NCBI RefSeq assembly: GCF_001422485.1
Contig: NZ_LMNF01000002.1
Coordinates: forward strand, 1 to 64,000
DNA from: Agreia sp. Leaf283
Lineage (GTDB): Bacteria; Actinomycetota; Actinomycetes; Actinomycetales; Microbacteriaceae
Length of the DNA stretch: 64,000 bases
Direction of reading: 5' to 3'
Shown here: piece after piece, positions 36,613 to 45,216 of the stretch
How the letters are laid out: each line of letters starts with the position of its first letter
Position numbering within the stretch: position 1 is the first letter of the stretch
Program-made: the position numbers and the translations under genes
Notes under the pieces: model-generated
What the model was told of the DNA's origin: nothing
The model's database searches: none
The model's input: only the letters and a program-made list of their open reading frames with translations

Positions 36613-37209
36613 TCAGCCGTGCACGGCGAGGTGCTGGCTGACCCACAGGCTGTAGCTGTTCCACGGGTCGTCGACGCCGGCCCGCAGTTCGTCGATGTGC
36701 GCCAGCAACGCGTCGTGCACGGCGAACCATTCGCCGCCTCCCAGCCGGTGCTCTCCGAACTGCCCGTGCCTGCGGTGCTCGAGCGTGCGCGTGCCCCGCT
36801 CGAACGCGAGGAGTTCGTCGAAACTCAACTGGGCGAGGCGTGCTCGAGGATTGCCGGATGTGCCGATCTTGATGCGGTCGCCCGCCCGCAGGTAGTAGAC
36901 GACGTCGACCCGGGTGGATGCGACACCGCCGTCGGGCAGGTCGCCCACCTTCCACTCGCACACGGCGCACAGCCAGCCCGAGGGGTAGCGCACGCCGAGC
37001 CTCGAGCCGCACGCCAGGCAGGGTGAGGGGAGGATGTCGGTGACTCCGACGTCGCGGGCCACCCAGTCGTAGGCGATGAGGTGGTGTCGGAGGCAGAGAT
37101 CGAGCTCGGCGCCCTGCGCGACCGGCGCCGTGCATGCGCCCTGCGCATCCACACCACGGCATACCGCGACCCGTGCCGAGGTCTGCCGGGGCGATTCGGT
37201 GGGATTCAT
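36613..37209 (-). CDS. GIY-YIG (MUG113/T5orf172-like) protein with zinc ribbon
   Basis: 198 residues. The C-terminal half is a small GIY-YIG-type domain (VVYYLRAGDRIKIGTSGNPR at about 103-122, then RRHGQFGEHRLGGGEWF). The N-terminal part contains several Cys pairs (CRG, CLACGSR, CAVCEWK) that could bind zinc. A complete nuclease active site is not certain because the usual GIY motif reads VYYL/IKIG. It is convergent with the GH3 gene (9-base gap) and starts from a leaderless-type promoter. Function unknown. Confidence 0.72.
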   Translation of the reverse strand: MNPTESPRQTSARVAVCRGVDAQGACTAPVAQGAELDLCLRHHLIAYDWVARDVGVTDILPSPCLACGSRLGVRYPSGWLCAVCEWKVGDLPDGGVASTRVDVVYYLRAGDRIKIGTSGNPRARLAQLSFDELLAFERGTRTLEHRRHGQFGEHRLGGGEWFAVHDALLAHIDELRAGVDDPWNSYSLWVSQHLAVHG

Positions 37210-37215
37210 GACGTC

Positions 37216-37221
37216 ACGGTA
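37216..37221 (-). promoter_or_regulatory. Candidate -10 element of the GIY-YIG gene
   Basis: TACCGT on the minus strand ends 6 bases before ATG 37209; no ribosome binding site is present. Confidence 0.45.
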
Positions 37222-37244
37222 TCGCGCACGACCGACATCCCCGC

Positions 37245-37267
37245 TAAGTTAGGGTTGCCTAACCAAC
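37245..37267 (+). promoter_or_regulatory. DtxR/IdeR-type iron box over a -10 element
   Basis: Arms GTTAGG and CCTAAC with a 4-base spacer. The 19-mer from 37249 matches 15 of 19 positions of the DtxR/IdeR consensus TTAGGTTAGSCTAACCTAA. It overlaps a -10-like TAAGTT (37245-37250), so an iron-loaded regulator would block transcription of the gene at 37304. Confidence 0.7.
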
Positions 37268-37303
37268 TGTCGTCCGGTCCGTATCGCCGAGGAGAGTCAT
37301 CCG

Positions 37304-37873
37304 ATGAAGAGAGCGTCCACCGCCTACCTGCTGACGTGCGCCGTGCTGGGCGTCGCGGGAGGCCTGCTGCTCGCCCCCGCGAACTGGCTCTCGACCGCCC
37401 TGTACGCGACAGTGCCCTTCTTCTCGATCGCCATCGCCGGCCTGTGGCTGCTTCCGGCGATCATCGCGCTGCGCCTCATTCAGCGCCCGGGTGCCGGTCT
37501 TCTCGTGGGGATCATCTCGGGACTCGTACTCGCGCCCTTCTCCGGCTACGGATTCACGACGGTCGCCACGAACGTCTGGTGGGCGTTCTTCGCCGAGATC
37601 GGATTCCTCGTGGTCGGCTATCGTTTCTGGACCATCTGGCAGCACTACGCCGGGGCCGTCGTCGTGGGCATCGCCTACCCGATCCTCGCGCGCCAGTCGT
37701 TCGCGCTCGACACCTACCCGCTCGGGCTGCAGATCGTCTTCTTCATGCTGACGCTCGCGAGCTGCCTGGCGGCGACCGCCATCGGCATCGCCATCGCCGC
37801 GGCCCTCCGCCGAGCGGGAGTCGGGGCTGCAGCCCGCCGCCGACCTCGGGCGGTCGAGTCCCAGGCTGCCTAG
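37304..37873 (+). CDS. ECF transporter S component (YkoE-like), iron-box controlled
   Basis: 189 residues, ATG with GAGGAGA upstream. Six hydrophobic segments (about 6-24, 32-50, 55-75, 82-100, 112-130 and 142-165) and the pattern IAGLWLLPAIIALRLIQRPGAGLLVGIISG resemble YkoE-type substrate-binding subunits of energy-coupling-factor importers. No A or T components are nearby, so it would dock to a shared module. YkoE in Bacillus is tied to thiamine precursors, but the DtxR-type box upstream argues for an iron-linked substrate such as heme or a siderophore; that is inference. Confidence 0.72.
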   Translation: MKRASTAYLLTCAVLGVAGGLLLAPANWLSTALYATVPFFSIAIAGLWLLPAIIALRLIQRPGAGLLVGIISGLVLAPFSGYGFTTVATNVWWAFFAEIGFLVVGYRFWTIWQHYAGAVVVGIAYPILARQSFALDTYPLGLQIVFFMLTLASCLAATAIGIAIAAALRRAGVGAAARRRPRAVESQAA

Positions 37874-37894
37874 GCGGGCTTCGCCGGACATGAC

Positions 37895-37929
37895 TCGACG
37901 CCCACCCCCGGCTGCGGGATGGGCGTCGA
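37895..37929. terminator. Bidirectional terminator
   Basis: Perfect 10-base arms TCGACGCCCA and TGGGCGTCGA with a 15-base C/G-rich loop lie between the convergent S-component and alcohol dehydrogenase genes. Confidence 0.65.
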
Positions 37930-37956
37930 ATCAGGTGCTCGCGGGGGCGTGGTCGA

Positions 37957-39000
37957 TCAGGCCAGCGTCGCCACGTCGATCACGAAGCGGTAGCGCACGT
38001 CGGAGGCGAGCACCCGCTCGTAGGCCTCGTTGATGTAGTCGGCCGAGACGAGCTCCGTCTCGGGCGCGATGCCGTGCTCGGCGCAGAAGTCGAGCATCTC
38101 CTGGGTCTCGCGGATGCTGCCGATGCCCGACCCGGCGAACGAGCGGCGGTTGCCGAACAGGCTGAAGACCTGCACGGGCAGGGGCTCGGGCGGGGCGCCC
38201 ACGCTCACGAGGGTGCCGTCGAGCCGGAGCAGGGACAGGTATGCGTTGATGTCGATCTTGGCGCTCACCGAGTTGACGATCAGGTCGAAGGTGTTCGCGA
38301 GCTTCTCGAACGTGGCCGGGTCGCTCGTGGCGTAGTAGTGGTCGGCGCCGAGACGCAGGCCGTCCTCCTGCTTGCTGAGGCTCTGTGAGAGCACCGTGAC
38401 CTCGGCGCCCATGGCGTGTGCGATCTTCACGGCCATGTGTCCGAGGCCGCCCATGCCGACGACGGCCACCTTCGAGTCCGGGCCGACCTTCCAGTGGGCG
38501 AGGGGCGAGTAGGTGGTGATGCCGGCGCACAGCAGCGGGGCGGCCTTCTCGAAGGGGATGGACTCCGGCACTCGGAGCACGAAGTCCTCGACGACGACGA
38601 TGTGGGTCGAGTACCCACCCTGGGTGATGGTGCCGTCGCGGTCGACCGAGGCGTAGGTGCCGGTGTTGCCCTTCAGGCAGTACTGCTCCTCGCCGGCGAG
38701 GCAGTTCTCGCACTCGCGGCACGAGTTGACCATGCAGCCGACGCCGACGCGGTCGCCCACCTTGTGCAGGGTCACGTCGGAGCCCACCTCGGTGACGGTT
38801 CCCACGATCTCGTGCCCGACGACCTGCGGGTAGGCGACGTCGCCCCACTCGCCGCGCACCGTGTGGATGTCGGAGTGGCAGATCCCCGAGTAGGCGATCT
38901 CGATCAGGACGTCTTTCGCGCCGACGTCTCGGCGTTCGATGGTGGTTCGGGAGAGGGGCTCGGTGGCTGAGGTCGCGGCAAACGCGTTCACTGTAGGCAT
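37957..39000 (-). CDS. Zinc-dependent NAD(P) alcohol dehydrogenase
   Basis: 347 residues. Medium-chain dehydrogenase with catalytic zinc ligands in SGICHSDIH and VGHEIVG, the four-Cys structural zinc site [15 protein letters not shown] near 93-107, and the Rossmann motif [15 protein letters not shown] near 180. The catalytic-site style matches the YjgB/AdhC-like cinnamyl-alcohol dehydrogenase group, usually NADPH-linked aldehyde reductases; physiological substrate unknown. The -10 GATAAT stands 6 bases before the ATG, so the message appears leaderless. Confidence 0.92.
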   Translation of the reverse strand: MPTVNAFAATSATEPLSRTTIERRDVGAKDVLIEIAYSGICHSDIHTVRGEWGDVAYPQVVGHEIVGTVTEVGSDVTLHKVGDRVGVGCMVNSCRECENCLAGEEQYCLKGNTGTYASVDRDGTITQGGYSTHIVVVEDFVLRVPESIPFEKAAPLLCAGITTYSPLAHWKVGPDSKVAVVGMGGLGHMAVKIAHAMGAEVTVLSQSLSKQEDGLRLGADHYYATSDPATFEKLANTFDLIVNSVSAKIDINAYLSLLRLDGTLVSVGAPPEPLPVQVFSLFGNRRSFAGSGIGSIRETQEMLDFCAEHGIAPETELVSADYINEAYERVLASDVRYRFVIDVATLA

Positions 39001-39006
39001 AGAGCG

Positions 39007-39012
39007 ATTATC
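39007..39012 (-). promoter_or_regulatory. Candidate -10 element of the alcohol dehydrogenase gene
   Basis: GATAAT on the minus strand ends 6 bases before ATG 39000. A TTGCAC lies upstream, but closer than 17 bases. Confidence 0.5.
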
Positions 39013-39068
39013 CCGCGTGGTTCCCGTGCAAAGTCCGGGTGCGCGGACTGTGATACGGACCTGCCGGT

Positions 39069-39581
39069 TCAGCCCTCGAAGCGCGCCAGCCAGGCAGTGA
39101 GGAGCGACTCGAGCTGCTCGACCTGGTCACGCGTGAGGCCGTCGAGCAGTTCGCGTTCGTTCTCCATGTGCTCGGTGAACACCTCGTCGATCAGGTGTCG
39201 ACCTTCTTCGGTGAGCCCCACGACGCGCGAACGCCCGTCTCTCTCGCTCACGCGGCGCGCCACGAGCCCGGCGCGTTCGAGACGGTCGACCCGCTTCGTG
39301 ACGGCTCCCGTGGTCACCATGGTGTGTGCGGCCAGTTCCCCCGGCACGCGTTCGAATGGATCGCCTGCCCGACGCAGGGCGGCGAGAACATCGAACTCGC
39401 CCTCTCCCAGTCCGTGACGGGCGTACACCTCCACGATCGACTCGGTCAGATGCATGCCCACGCGATGCAGCCTGCCGATGACGCCCTGGGGGCGCACATC
39501 GACATCAGGCCTCTCTCGCTCCCACTCCTGTTGGATTCGGGCGACGTGGTCGGGCTCGCTGGACGACTGATCTTCGCGCAT
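39069..39581 (-). CDS. MarR family transcriptional regulator
   Basis: 170 residues. The winged helix is clear: [15 protein letters not shown] near 59-73, [20 protein letters not shown] near 89-108 and the wing [19 protein letters not shown]. It is divergently transcribed from an EamA transporter and sits next to two palindromes that overlap both promoters, so it very likely represses both genes and responds to a small aromatic or toxic compound. Leaderless-type promoter. Confidence 0.93.
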   Translation of the reverse strand: MREDQSSSEPDHVARIQQEWERERPDVDVRPQGVIGRLHRVGMHLTESIVEVYARHGLGEGEFDVLAALRRAGDPFERVPGELAAHTMVTTGAVTKRVDRLERAGLVARRVSERDGRSRVVGLTEEGRHLIDEVFTEHMENERELLDGLTRDQVEQLESLLTAWLARFEG

Positions 39582-39587
39582 ACCGCC

Positions 39588-39630
39588 ATATTACCTTCCG
39601 CGGAAGATATAATAGTTTCCATGGAAGCTA
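39588..39630. promoter_or_regulatory. Divergent marR/eamA promoters with twin operators
   Basis: TAATAT (minus strand, 39588-39593) serves marR, 6 bases from its ATG; TATAAT (39608-39613) serves eamA, 7 bases from its ATG. Palindrome 1, CTTCCGCGGAAG (39595-39606), lies between them. Palindrome 2, TTCCATGGAA (39617-39626), covers the eamA start codon. Their centres are 21 bases apart, two helical turns, as expected for two MarR dimers on one face of DNA. Confidence 0.75.
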
Positions 39631-40532
39631 TATGGAGCAGGCGTGCCGTTCACCGGCCTGGCACCTGGGCGCTGGTCACCGCGGTGGCGCCGATCGCCTG
39701 GGGCACGACCTACTTCGTCACCCGGGAGTATCTGCCGGAGGGGTATCCGCTGTATGGCGCGCTCATCCGGGCGCTCCCGGCGGGACTCCTGCTGCTGTCG
39801 ATCGTGCGTCGCCGTCCGCACGGGTCGTGGTGGTGGAAGGCGGTCGTTCTCGGCACCTTGAACATGGGTGCCTTCTTCGTGCTGGTCTATCTGGCCGCCC
39901 AGCTGCTGCCCACCAGCGTCGCGTCGACCGTCATGGCCGCTGCTCCCGTGGTGATGATGCTGTTCGCCTGGGCTCTTCTCGACGCAAGGCCGCGCGTGGC
40001 GCAGGTGCTCGCGGCGGCCATCGGCATCCTGGGTGTGGCTCTGCTGCTCCTGGCCGGAACGCGCGCCGTCGACCCGGCCGGAGTGATCGCATCCGTTGCG
40101 GCTCTGGGGATGTCGTCTCTCGGCTACGTGCTCGCCCAGAGATGGAGCGCCGGCATCGACGCCGTCTCGCTGACCGCGTGGCAGCTCGTCGCCGCCGGCC
40201 TGATACTGGCGCCGGTCGCCGTCGCGGTCGAGGGCGCGCCGCCGGCGATGGATGTCACGACCGTGCTCGCGTACGGATACATCGCCATCGTGGGAACGGC
40301 CGTGGCCTTCGTGGCCTGGTTCACGGGACTGCGCCACCTCGGCGCCGGAACAGTCGGACTGATCGGTCTGCTGAATCCGGTCACGGGCGTGCTGCTCGGA
40401 ACCCTCGTCGCGGGCGAGCTCCTGACCCCGCGGCAGCTGATCGGTGTGCTCATCGTGCTCGCCGCCGTGGTGCTCGGCCAACCCGGAATCTCTCGTGCAC
40501 TCGTGCGTCTGCGTGCTTGGATGAGGGCATGA
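39621..40532 (+). CDS. EamA/DMT family transporter
   Basis: 303 residues with ten membrane segments in two EamA repeats (PIAWGTTYFVTREYLPEGYP near 24-43; the second from about 155). DMT transporters export amino acids, metabolites or drugs. The ATG at 39621 directly follows a perfect TATAAT by 7 bases, so translation is probably leaderless, and the start codon is inside an operator palindrome. The next gene overlaps its stop by 4 bases. Confidence 0.9.
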   Translation: MEAIWSRRAVHRPGTWALVTAVAPIAWGTTYFVTREYLPEGYPLYGALIRALPAGLLLLSIVRRRPHGSWWWKAVVLGTLNMGAFFVLVYLAAQLLPTSVASTVMAAAPVVMMLFAWALLDARPRVAQVLAAAIGILGVALLLLAGTRAVDPAGVIASVAALGMSSLGYVLAQRWSAGIDAVSLTAWQLVAAGLILAPVAVAVEGAPPAMDVTTVLAYGYIAIVGTAVAFVAWFTGLRHLGAGTVGLIGLLNPVTGVLLGTLVAGELLTPRQLIGVLIVLAAVVLGQPGISRALVRLRAWMRA

Positions 40533-40921
40533 CAGACATCATCCCCGCCGACTACGCCGAGCTGTTCGAGAACGCCAACTACGGCCACCTGGGAACGATC
40601 CGCCCCGACGACACCGTGCAGGTGAACCCGATGTGGTTCCTGCGCGACGGCGACACCCTGCGTTTCACCCACACGACGAAGAGGGCCAAGTTCAGGAACC
40701 TGCAGCACAATCCGTCGATGAGTCTCTCCGTGATCGACCCGGAGAATCCGTTCCGCTACCTCGAGGTGCGCGGACGGCTCATCGCCGTCGAGCCGGACCC
40801 CACCGGAGCGTTCTACGTCGTGCTCGGAAAGCGTTACGGCAACGCCGAACAGACGCCGCCGCCCGACTCCGCTGATCGCGTCGTTCTCGTGATGAGCATC
40901 GAGAAGAGCACGAAGCAGTAG
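40529..40921 (+). CDS. PPOX-class, probably F420-dependent, oxidoreductase
   Basis: 130 residues, translationally coupled to the transporter (ATGA). The split-barrel flavin/deazaflavin fold is recognised from YGHLGTIRPDDTVQVNPMWF, KRAKFRNLQHNP and RYLEVRGRL. Small actinobacterial members of this type usually bind F420 or FMN and reduce xenobiotics or biliverdin-like substrates. Co-control with a MarR regulator and an exporter suggests a detoxification unit; the substrate is unknown. Confidence 0.85.
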   Translation: MTDIIPADYAELFENANYGHLGTIRPDDTVQVNPMWFLRDGDTLRFTHTTKRAKFRNLQHNPSMSLSVIDPENPFRYLEVRGRLIAVEPDPTGAFYVVLGKRYGNAEQTPPPDSADRVVLVMSIEKSTKQ

Positions 40922-40949
40922 CCGACCGTACGGCGCCGTTCAGCGGGGC

Positions 40950-42767
40950 TCAGTCGCGACCGTAGCGGGGGCGATCCTCACGCTTGGCCGAGTTGCCCGC
41001 GCGATCGGGCTTGAGCTCGATGAGCTTTCCGCTGATGCGCGTGTTCTGCAGGCGGTCGAGCACCTCGCCCGACAGGTCGGCCGGAAGTTCGACCAGCGAG
41101 AAGTCGGGCCTGATCTGGATGGCGCCGAAGTCGCCACGATTGAGCCCGCCCTCGTTCGCGATGGCGCCGACGATCTGGCGCGGTTCGACCTTCTGGCGCT
41201 TGCCCACCGCAATGCGGTAGGTGGTCTTCGGTCCCGAGCTGCGGGGCGCACGGTCGGGCCGGTCGCCGCGGTCGGGACGCTCCCACTTGTCTCCGTGGCT
41301 GCCGCGTTCGCCGCGGGCCGGTCGGTCGTCGCGGAACCGGTCCTGGCGATCCGACCGCTCGGGCCGTTCGCGGGAATCGCGTTCGAACCGCGGCGTGCGC
41401 ACCGGCTCCGGATCGAGCAGCAGGGGGGTGTCACCCTGGGCGACGACGGCGAGCGCCGCGGCGACATCGGCCTCCGGAACGTCGTGGTGTTCCACATAGT
41501 GGCCGACGATGTCGCGGAACTGCTGGATCTGCTCCGGCTGGCTGAGAGCGGCGGTGATCGCGTCGTCGAAGCGGGTGAGTCGCGTGGCGTTCACATCGTC
41601 GACGCTCGGCAGCTTCATCTCGGTCAGCGGCTGCCTGGTCGCCTTCTCGATCGCGGTGAGCATGCGACGCTCGCGGGGGGTGACGAAGCTGATCGCGTCG
41701 CCCGTGCGGCCGGCTCGTCCGGTGCGGCCGATGCGGTGCACGTACGACTCGGTGTCGATGGGGATGTCGAAGTTGACGACGTGGCTGATGCGCTCCACGT
41801 CGAGACCGCGCGCGGCGACGTCGGTGGCCACGAGGATGTCGAGCTTGCCCGACTTGAGCTGGTTGACCGTGCGTTCGCGCTGGGCCTGCACGATATCGCC
41901 GTTGATCGCGGCAGCGGAGTATCCCCGCGCCCGCAGCTTCTCGGCGAGCGTCTCGGTCTCGTTCTTGGTGCGGGTGAAGACGATCATGCCCTCGAAGTTC
42001 TCGGTCTCGAGGATGCGGGTCAGCGCGTCGACCTTCTGCGGATACGACACGATGAGGTAGCGCTGGGTCGTGTTGACCGAGGTGGTGGTCTTGTTCTTGA
42101 CCGTGATCTCTTCGGGATCGTGCAGGTACTTGGCCGAGATGCGTCGGATCTGCGACGGCATGGTGGCTGAGAACAACGCCACCTGCTTGTCGTCGGGGGT
42201 GTCGGCGAGGATCGTCTCGACGTCTTCGGCGAAGCCCATTTTGAGCATCTCGTCTGCCTCGTCGAGCACCAGGTACTTCAGCTGCGACAGGTCGAGCGTG
42301 CCCTTCTCGAGGTGATCCATGATGCGGCCGGGGGTGCCGACCACGATGTGCACACCGCGGCGCAGGGCCGAGAGCTGAACGCCGTATCCCTGGCCGCCGT
42401 AGACCGGAAGCACGTGCACGCCGCGCAGGTGAGAGGCGTACTTCTCGAAGGCCTCGCAGACCTGGAGGGCGAGTTCGCGGGTCGGAGCGAGCACCAGGGC
42501 CTGCGGCGTCTTCTGCGAGAGGTCGAGGCGGGAGAGGATCGGAAGAGCGAATGCGGCCGTCTTGCCCGTGCCTGTCTGGGCGAGGCCGACGACGTCGCGG
42601 CCGTCGAGGAGAAGGGGGATCGTTGCTGCCTGGATCGCGGACGGGGTCTCGTAGCCGACGTCTTTGAGCGCCTTGAGCACTGCGTCATCGAGGCCGAGAT
42701 CGGAGAATGTCTGCTCGGCCTGAGCGGCGTCGGCCTCGGTCGGGCCGGAAATTGTAGAGGATGCCAT
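40950..42767 (-). CDS. deaD: DEAD-box ATP-dependent RNA helicase
   Basis: 605 residues. Motifs: Q motif FSDLGLDDAVLKALKDVGYE, Walker A AQTGTGKT near 63-70, PTREL, DEAD in VLDEADEML near 167, SAT, and HRIGRTGRAGR near 340. The C-terminal part has an Arg/Asp-rich linker (about 455-515) and a DbpA-type RNA-binding domain (YRIAVGKRQKVEPRQIVGAI near 520). This layout is DeaD/CsdA, which unwinds structured RNA in ribosome assembly and cold stress. TACCGT stands 6 bases before its ATG. Confidence 0.93.
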   Translation of the reverse strand: MASSTISGPTEADAAQAEQTFSDLGLDDAVLKALKDVGYETPSAIQAATIPLLLDGRDVVGLAQTGTGKTAAFALPILSRLDLSQKTPQALVLAPTRELALQVCEAFEKYASHLRGVHVLPVYGGQGYGVQLSALRRGVHIVVGTPGRIMDHLEKGTLDLSQLKYLVLDEADEMLKMGFAEDVETILADTPDDKQVALFSATMPSQIRRISAKYLHDPEEITVKNKTTTSVNTTQRYLIVSYPQKVDALTRILETENFEGMIVFTRTKNETETLAEKLRARGYSAAAINGDIVQAQRERTVNQLKSGKLDILVATDVAARGLDVERISHVVNFDIPIDTESYVHRIGRTGRAGRTGDAISFVTPRERRMLTAIEKATRQPLTEMKLPSVDDVNATRLTRFDDAITAALSQPEQIQQFRDIVGHYVEHHDVPEADVAAALAVVAQGDTPLLLDPEPVRTPRFERDSRERPERSDRQDRFRDDRPARGERGSHGDKWERPDRGDRPDRAPRSSGPKTTYRIAVGKRQKVEPRQIVGAIANEGGLNRGDFGAIQIRPDFSLVELPADLSGEVLDRLQNTRISGKLIELKPDRAGNSAKREDRPRYGRD

Positions 42768-42773
42768 CCCTCA

Positions 42774-42779
42774 ACGGTA
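42774..42779 (-). promoter_or_regulatory. Candidate -10 element of deaD
   Basis: TACCGT on the minus strand ends 6 bases before ATG 42767; GAGGG abuts the ATG too closely to act as a normal ribosome binding site. Confidence 0.4.
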
Positions 42780-42801
42780 GTCCACGCCGTGGATGCGGGC
42801 G

Positions 42802-43158
42802 TCAGGTCGGGCGCTTGGCGCGCGGCAGGCCTTCGACGACCCGCTCGTAGGAGTTGACGATGAGGTCGGTGACGAGCTGAGGATCCGCGTCGGGACCGAT
42901 CGTCACCGTCACCCAGTGACGCTTGTTCATGTGGTAGCCGGGCGTGATCCACGGATAGTCCCTGACCAGGGCCTCGGCGTGGGGAGGATCGGCCTTGAGG
43001 GTGACCGTCACGGGTTCTCCGTCGAGGTTCGTGATGGCGAAGACCTTGCCGACGACCTTGTACACGCTCGTCTCGGGGCCGAACGGGGTCTCGTTCCGCG
43101 TGGCCGGCAGGGCGTCGCAGACCGCGAAGACGTCATCTCTCGAGAACAGCTCTGCCAT
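42802..43158 (-). CDS. MmcQ/YjbR family DNA-binding protein
   Basis: 118 residues with the YjbR/CyaY-like fold: VFAVCDALPATRNETPFGP, VFAITNLDGEPVTVTLKADP, PGYHMNKRHWVTV near 72-84 and a final helix DLIVNSYERVVEGLP. The family binds double-stranded DNA in some members, but cellular roles are unclear. A TACGCT -10 lies 6 bases upstream of the ATG. Probably transcribed with deaD, which begins 34 bases downstream. Confidence 0.88.
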   Translation of the reverse strand: MAELFSRDDVFAVCDALPATRNETPFGPETSVYKVVGKVFAITNLDGEPVTVTLKADPPHAEALVRDYPWITPGYHMNKRHWVTVTIGPDADPQLVTDLIVNSYERVVEGLPRAKRPT

Positions 43159-43164
43159 GATCCG

Positions 43165-43170
43165 AGCGTA
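43165..43170 (-). promoter_or_regulatory. Candidate -10 element of the yjbR-type gene
   Basis: TACGCT on the minus strand ends 6 bases before ATG 43158, with no ribosome binding site. Confidence 0.45.
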
Positions 43171-43187
43171 CAGTTGGCCTACTGCCC

Positions 43188-43889
43188 ATGAACAGCTATC
43201 ACCTGCCCCCGTCGAGGCCGGTCGCCAGGCCGGTCTCTGTTCGCGCGCGACTCGCGCGGCGCATCCTGGGCCTCACTGCGGGAGCAGCGGTGCTGGCGCT
43301 GGCCGCCCTCACCGCGATCGCACCGGCACCCCTGCCCGCACAGGAGGAGCCGGCTCTCGCGAACTCCGCCTCCGCGCGCCGGGCCGGTGAGCAGGTGCTC
43401 GACCTGCCGGAGGGAGTTGCGCAGGCATCCATCTCGCGCGACTCGTTCGCGACCGTGGCCGGCGTTCAGGGGCTGGCCGCCGGAAGCACGAACCGGGACT
43501 GGGCCGAACTCGTGCTGCTCCTCGGCGACTTTCCGCGCACCGACGACAACATCACCGTGATGCTGCGCTGGATGCGGCAGGAGAACGGCCCCGACGACTG
43601 GTGGAACCGCAACAACCCGCTCAACAACGGCTGGGGGTCCGGCGGCAACAGCGGGCTGGGAAGCTACGACACCCTCGTGATCGCCGCCGAGAACGCGGCA
43701 GAGGCCCTGCACTCGAACCCCGGCTACGCGAGCATCGTCGCCGGATTCTCGTCGTCGGCGCCGACGGCCCAGATCGAGCAGGCCATCTGGGCGTCGCCGT
43801 GGGCGACGAGCCACTACGCCAACGGCGCCCACTGGTCGTACGCGCCGGTGCCGATCATCGAGTCGCCGCCGGGAACCTGGACGGGCTAG
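43188..43889 (+). CDS. Secreted protein of unknown function
   Basis: 233 residues. A basic N-terminus ([15 protein letters not shown]) and hydrophobic stretch (residues about 30-47) ending in PAPLPAQ form a signal peptide or anchor. The mature part has a compact domain with [26 protein letters not shown] near 127-150 and [18 protein letters not shown] near 202-219. The RNNPLN context is also seen in muramidase-like phage and cell-wall proteins, so peptidoglycan binding or cleavage is a weak guess. Its TAG stop shares a CTAG with the stop of the convergent flavoprotein gene. Confidence 0.7.
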   Translation: MNSYHLPPSRPVARPVSVRARLARRILGLTAGAAVLALAALTAIAPAPLPAQEEPALANSASARRAGEQVLDLPEGVAQASISRDSFATVAGVQGLAAGSTNRDWAELVLLLGDFPRTDDNITVMLRWMRQENGPDDWWNRNNPLNNGWGSGGNSGLGSYDTLVIAAENAAEALHSNPGYASIVAGFSSSAPTAQIEQAIWASPWATSHYANGAHWSYAPVPIIESPPGTWTG

Positions 43890-44884
43890 ACCGAGACCGA
43901 CTCCATCGCTTCGGCGGTGAGCTCCACCGAACGAAGTCGCTCGGGCAGCTCGGGGGACTGGTGGGCCAGAATCAGCTCGTCGGCCTGCGCGTGGCGGGCG
44001 AAGTCCTCGAGGTAGTCGCGCACCTCTGTCGGGGTGCCGACCGCGGAATAGGTCATCATCGAGGCGATCTGGCGTCCGTTGGGGGTGGTGAGGAACTCGT
44101 CGATCTGCGCATCGCTGTAGTCGGGAGTGGCCGGACCGCGGGAGATCATTCCGCGAACGCGGGCTCGCCGGGTCGTGGCGGCCTGCTCCACCGCATCGTC
44201 GTGGTCGTCGGATGCGACCACGTTCACGCCCGCGATGACGTGGGGCTCCGCCAGCTGCGCCGAGGGCCGGAACCCGCCGCGGTATGCCGCCACGGCCTCG
44301 TGCAGCGCATCCGGTGCGAAATGCGACGCGAACGCGTAGGGCAGGCCGAGCTGCGCGGCGAGCTGGGCTCCGAACAGCGACGAGCCGAGGATGTAGAGGG
44401 GCACGATGCCGCCGGCCCGGGGCACGGCCTGCACACCGGGAATGCGCGAGTCTCCGCTGAGGAAGCCCTGGAGCTCGACCACGTCCTGCGGGAAGGAGTC
44501 GGCCGACATCGGGTCGCGCCGAAGTGCTCGCATCGTGTTCTGGTCGCTTCCGGGAGCGCGGCCGAGGCCCAGGTCGATGCGACCCGGGAACAGGGTCTCG
44601 AGGGTGCCGAACTGCTCGGCGATGGTGAGCGGCGAGTGGTTGGGCAGCATCACGCCGCCGGAGCCGAGGCGGATCGACGAGGTGTGCGCGGCCACGTAGC
44701 CGATCAGGACGCTCGTCGCCGACGAGGCGATGGTGGGCATGTTGTGATGCTCGGCGTACCAGACCCGTCGGTAGCCGGATCTCTCGGCCGCCTGCGCGAG
44801 CGCGACGCTGCCTTCGAAGCTCTCGCGGGCCGTCTGGCCCGGGGCGATGGGAGCGAGGTCGAGGATGGACAGCGGAATCGACAT
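43886..44884 (-). CDS. LLM-class flavin-dependent oxidoreductase
   Basis: 332 residues of luciferase-like TIM-barrel type. Typical segments: [25 protein letters not shown] near 26-50, [41 protein letters not shown] near 72-112. The AEHHNMP motif is that of the YhbW-like group. It would use FMN or F420 to oxidise a small organic substrate; none can be named. Monocistronic, convergent with the secreted protein gene, sharing the tetranucleotide CTAG for both stops. Confidence 0.9.
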   Translation of the reverse strand: MSIPLSILDLAPIAPGQTARESFEGSVALAQAAERSGYRRVWYAEHHNMPTIASSATSVLIGYVAAHTSSIRLGSGGVMLPNHSPLTIAEQFGTLETLFPGRIDLGLGRAPGSDQNTMRALRRDPMSADSFPQDVVELQGFLSGDSRIPGVQAVPRAGGIVPLYILGSSLFGAQLAAQLGLPYAFASHFAPDALHEAVAAYRGGFRPSAQLAEPHVIAGVNVVASDDHDDAVEQAATTRRARVRGMISRGPATPDYSDAQIDEFLTTPNGRQIASMMTYSAVGTPTEVRDYLEDFARHAQADELILAHQSPELPERLRSVELTAEAMESVSV

Positions 44885-44954
44885 GGAGTGACAGCTTTCG
44901 TATCGGAGTGCGGACGGCGGATGCGAAGAGCGCCGTTCACCCTCTCAACGACTC

Positions 44955-45209
44955 TCAGCTCCCGGACATTCCGCGACCGACGAAGACGGCCACGAGGATG
45001 CCGATGAAGACGAGGTAGCCGAGCAGGGTGAGGTATCCGAGCACGAGGCCGATGATCGCCATGACCCGGCCCTGCTCGCCGGTTCTCCTGATCTGCGCGA
45101 GCGAGATATGACCCAGAATGATCGGCACCACGGCCAGGCCGAGAATGCTCGTGACCAGGCTCACGATCGACAGAACGTTGGTGCGGGGGTTCTCCGTGTA
45201 GGCATCCAT
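44955..45209 (-). CDS. Small DUF4190-type membrane protein
   Basis: 84 residues from ATG 45209; a GTG at 45218 is in frame. Two hydrophobic helices (about 12-33 and 48-72) flank GHISLAQIRRTGEQGRVMAI, the DUF4190 signature. The family is widespread in actinobacteria with unknown function. TAACGT lies 7 bases before the ATG, inside an inverted repeat. Confidence 0.8.
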   Translation of the reverse strand: MDAYTENPRTNVLSIVSLVTSILGLAVVPIILGHISLAQIRRTGEQGRVMAIIGLVLGYLTLLGYLVFIGILVAVFVGRGMSGS

Positions 45210-45216
45210 GCGCGTC

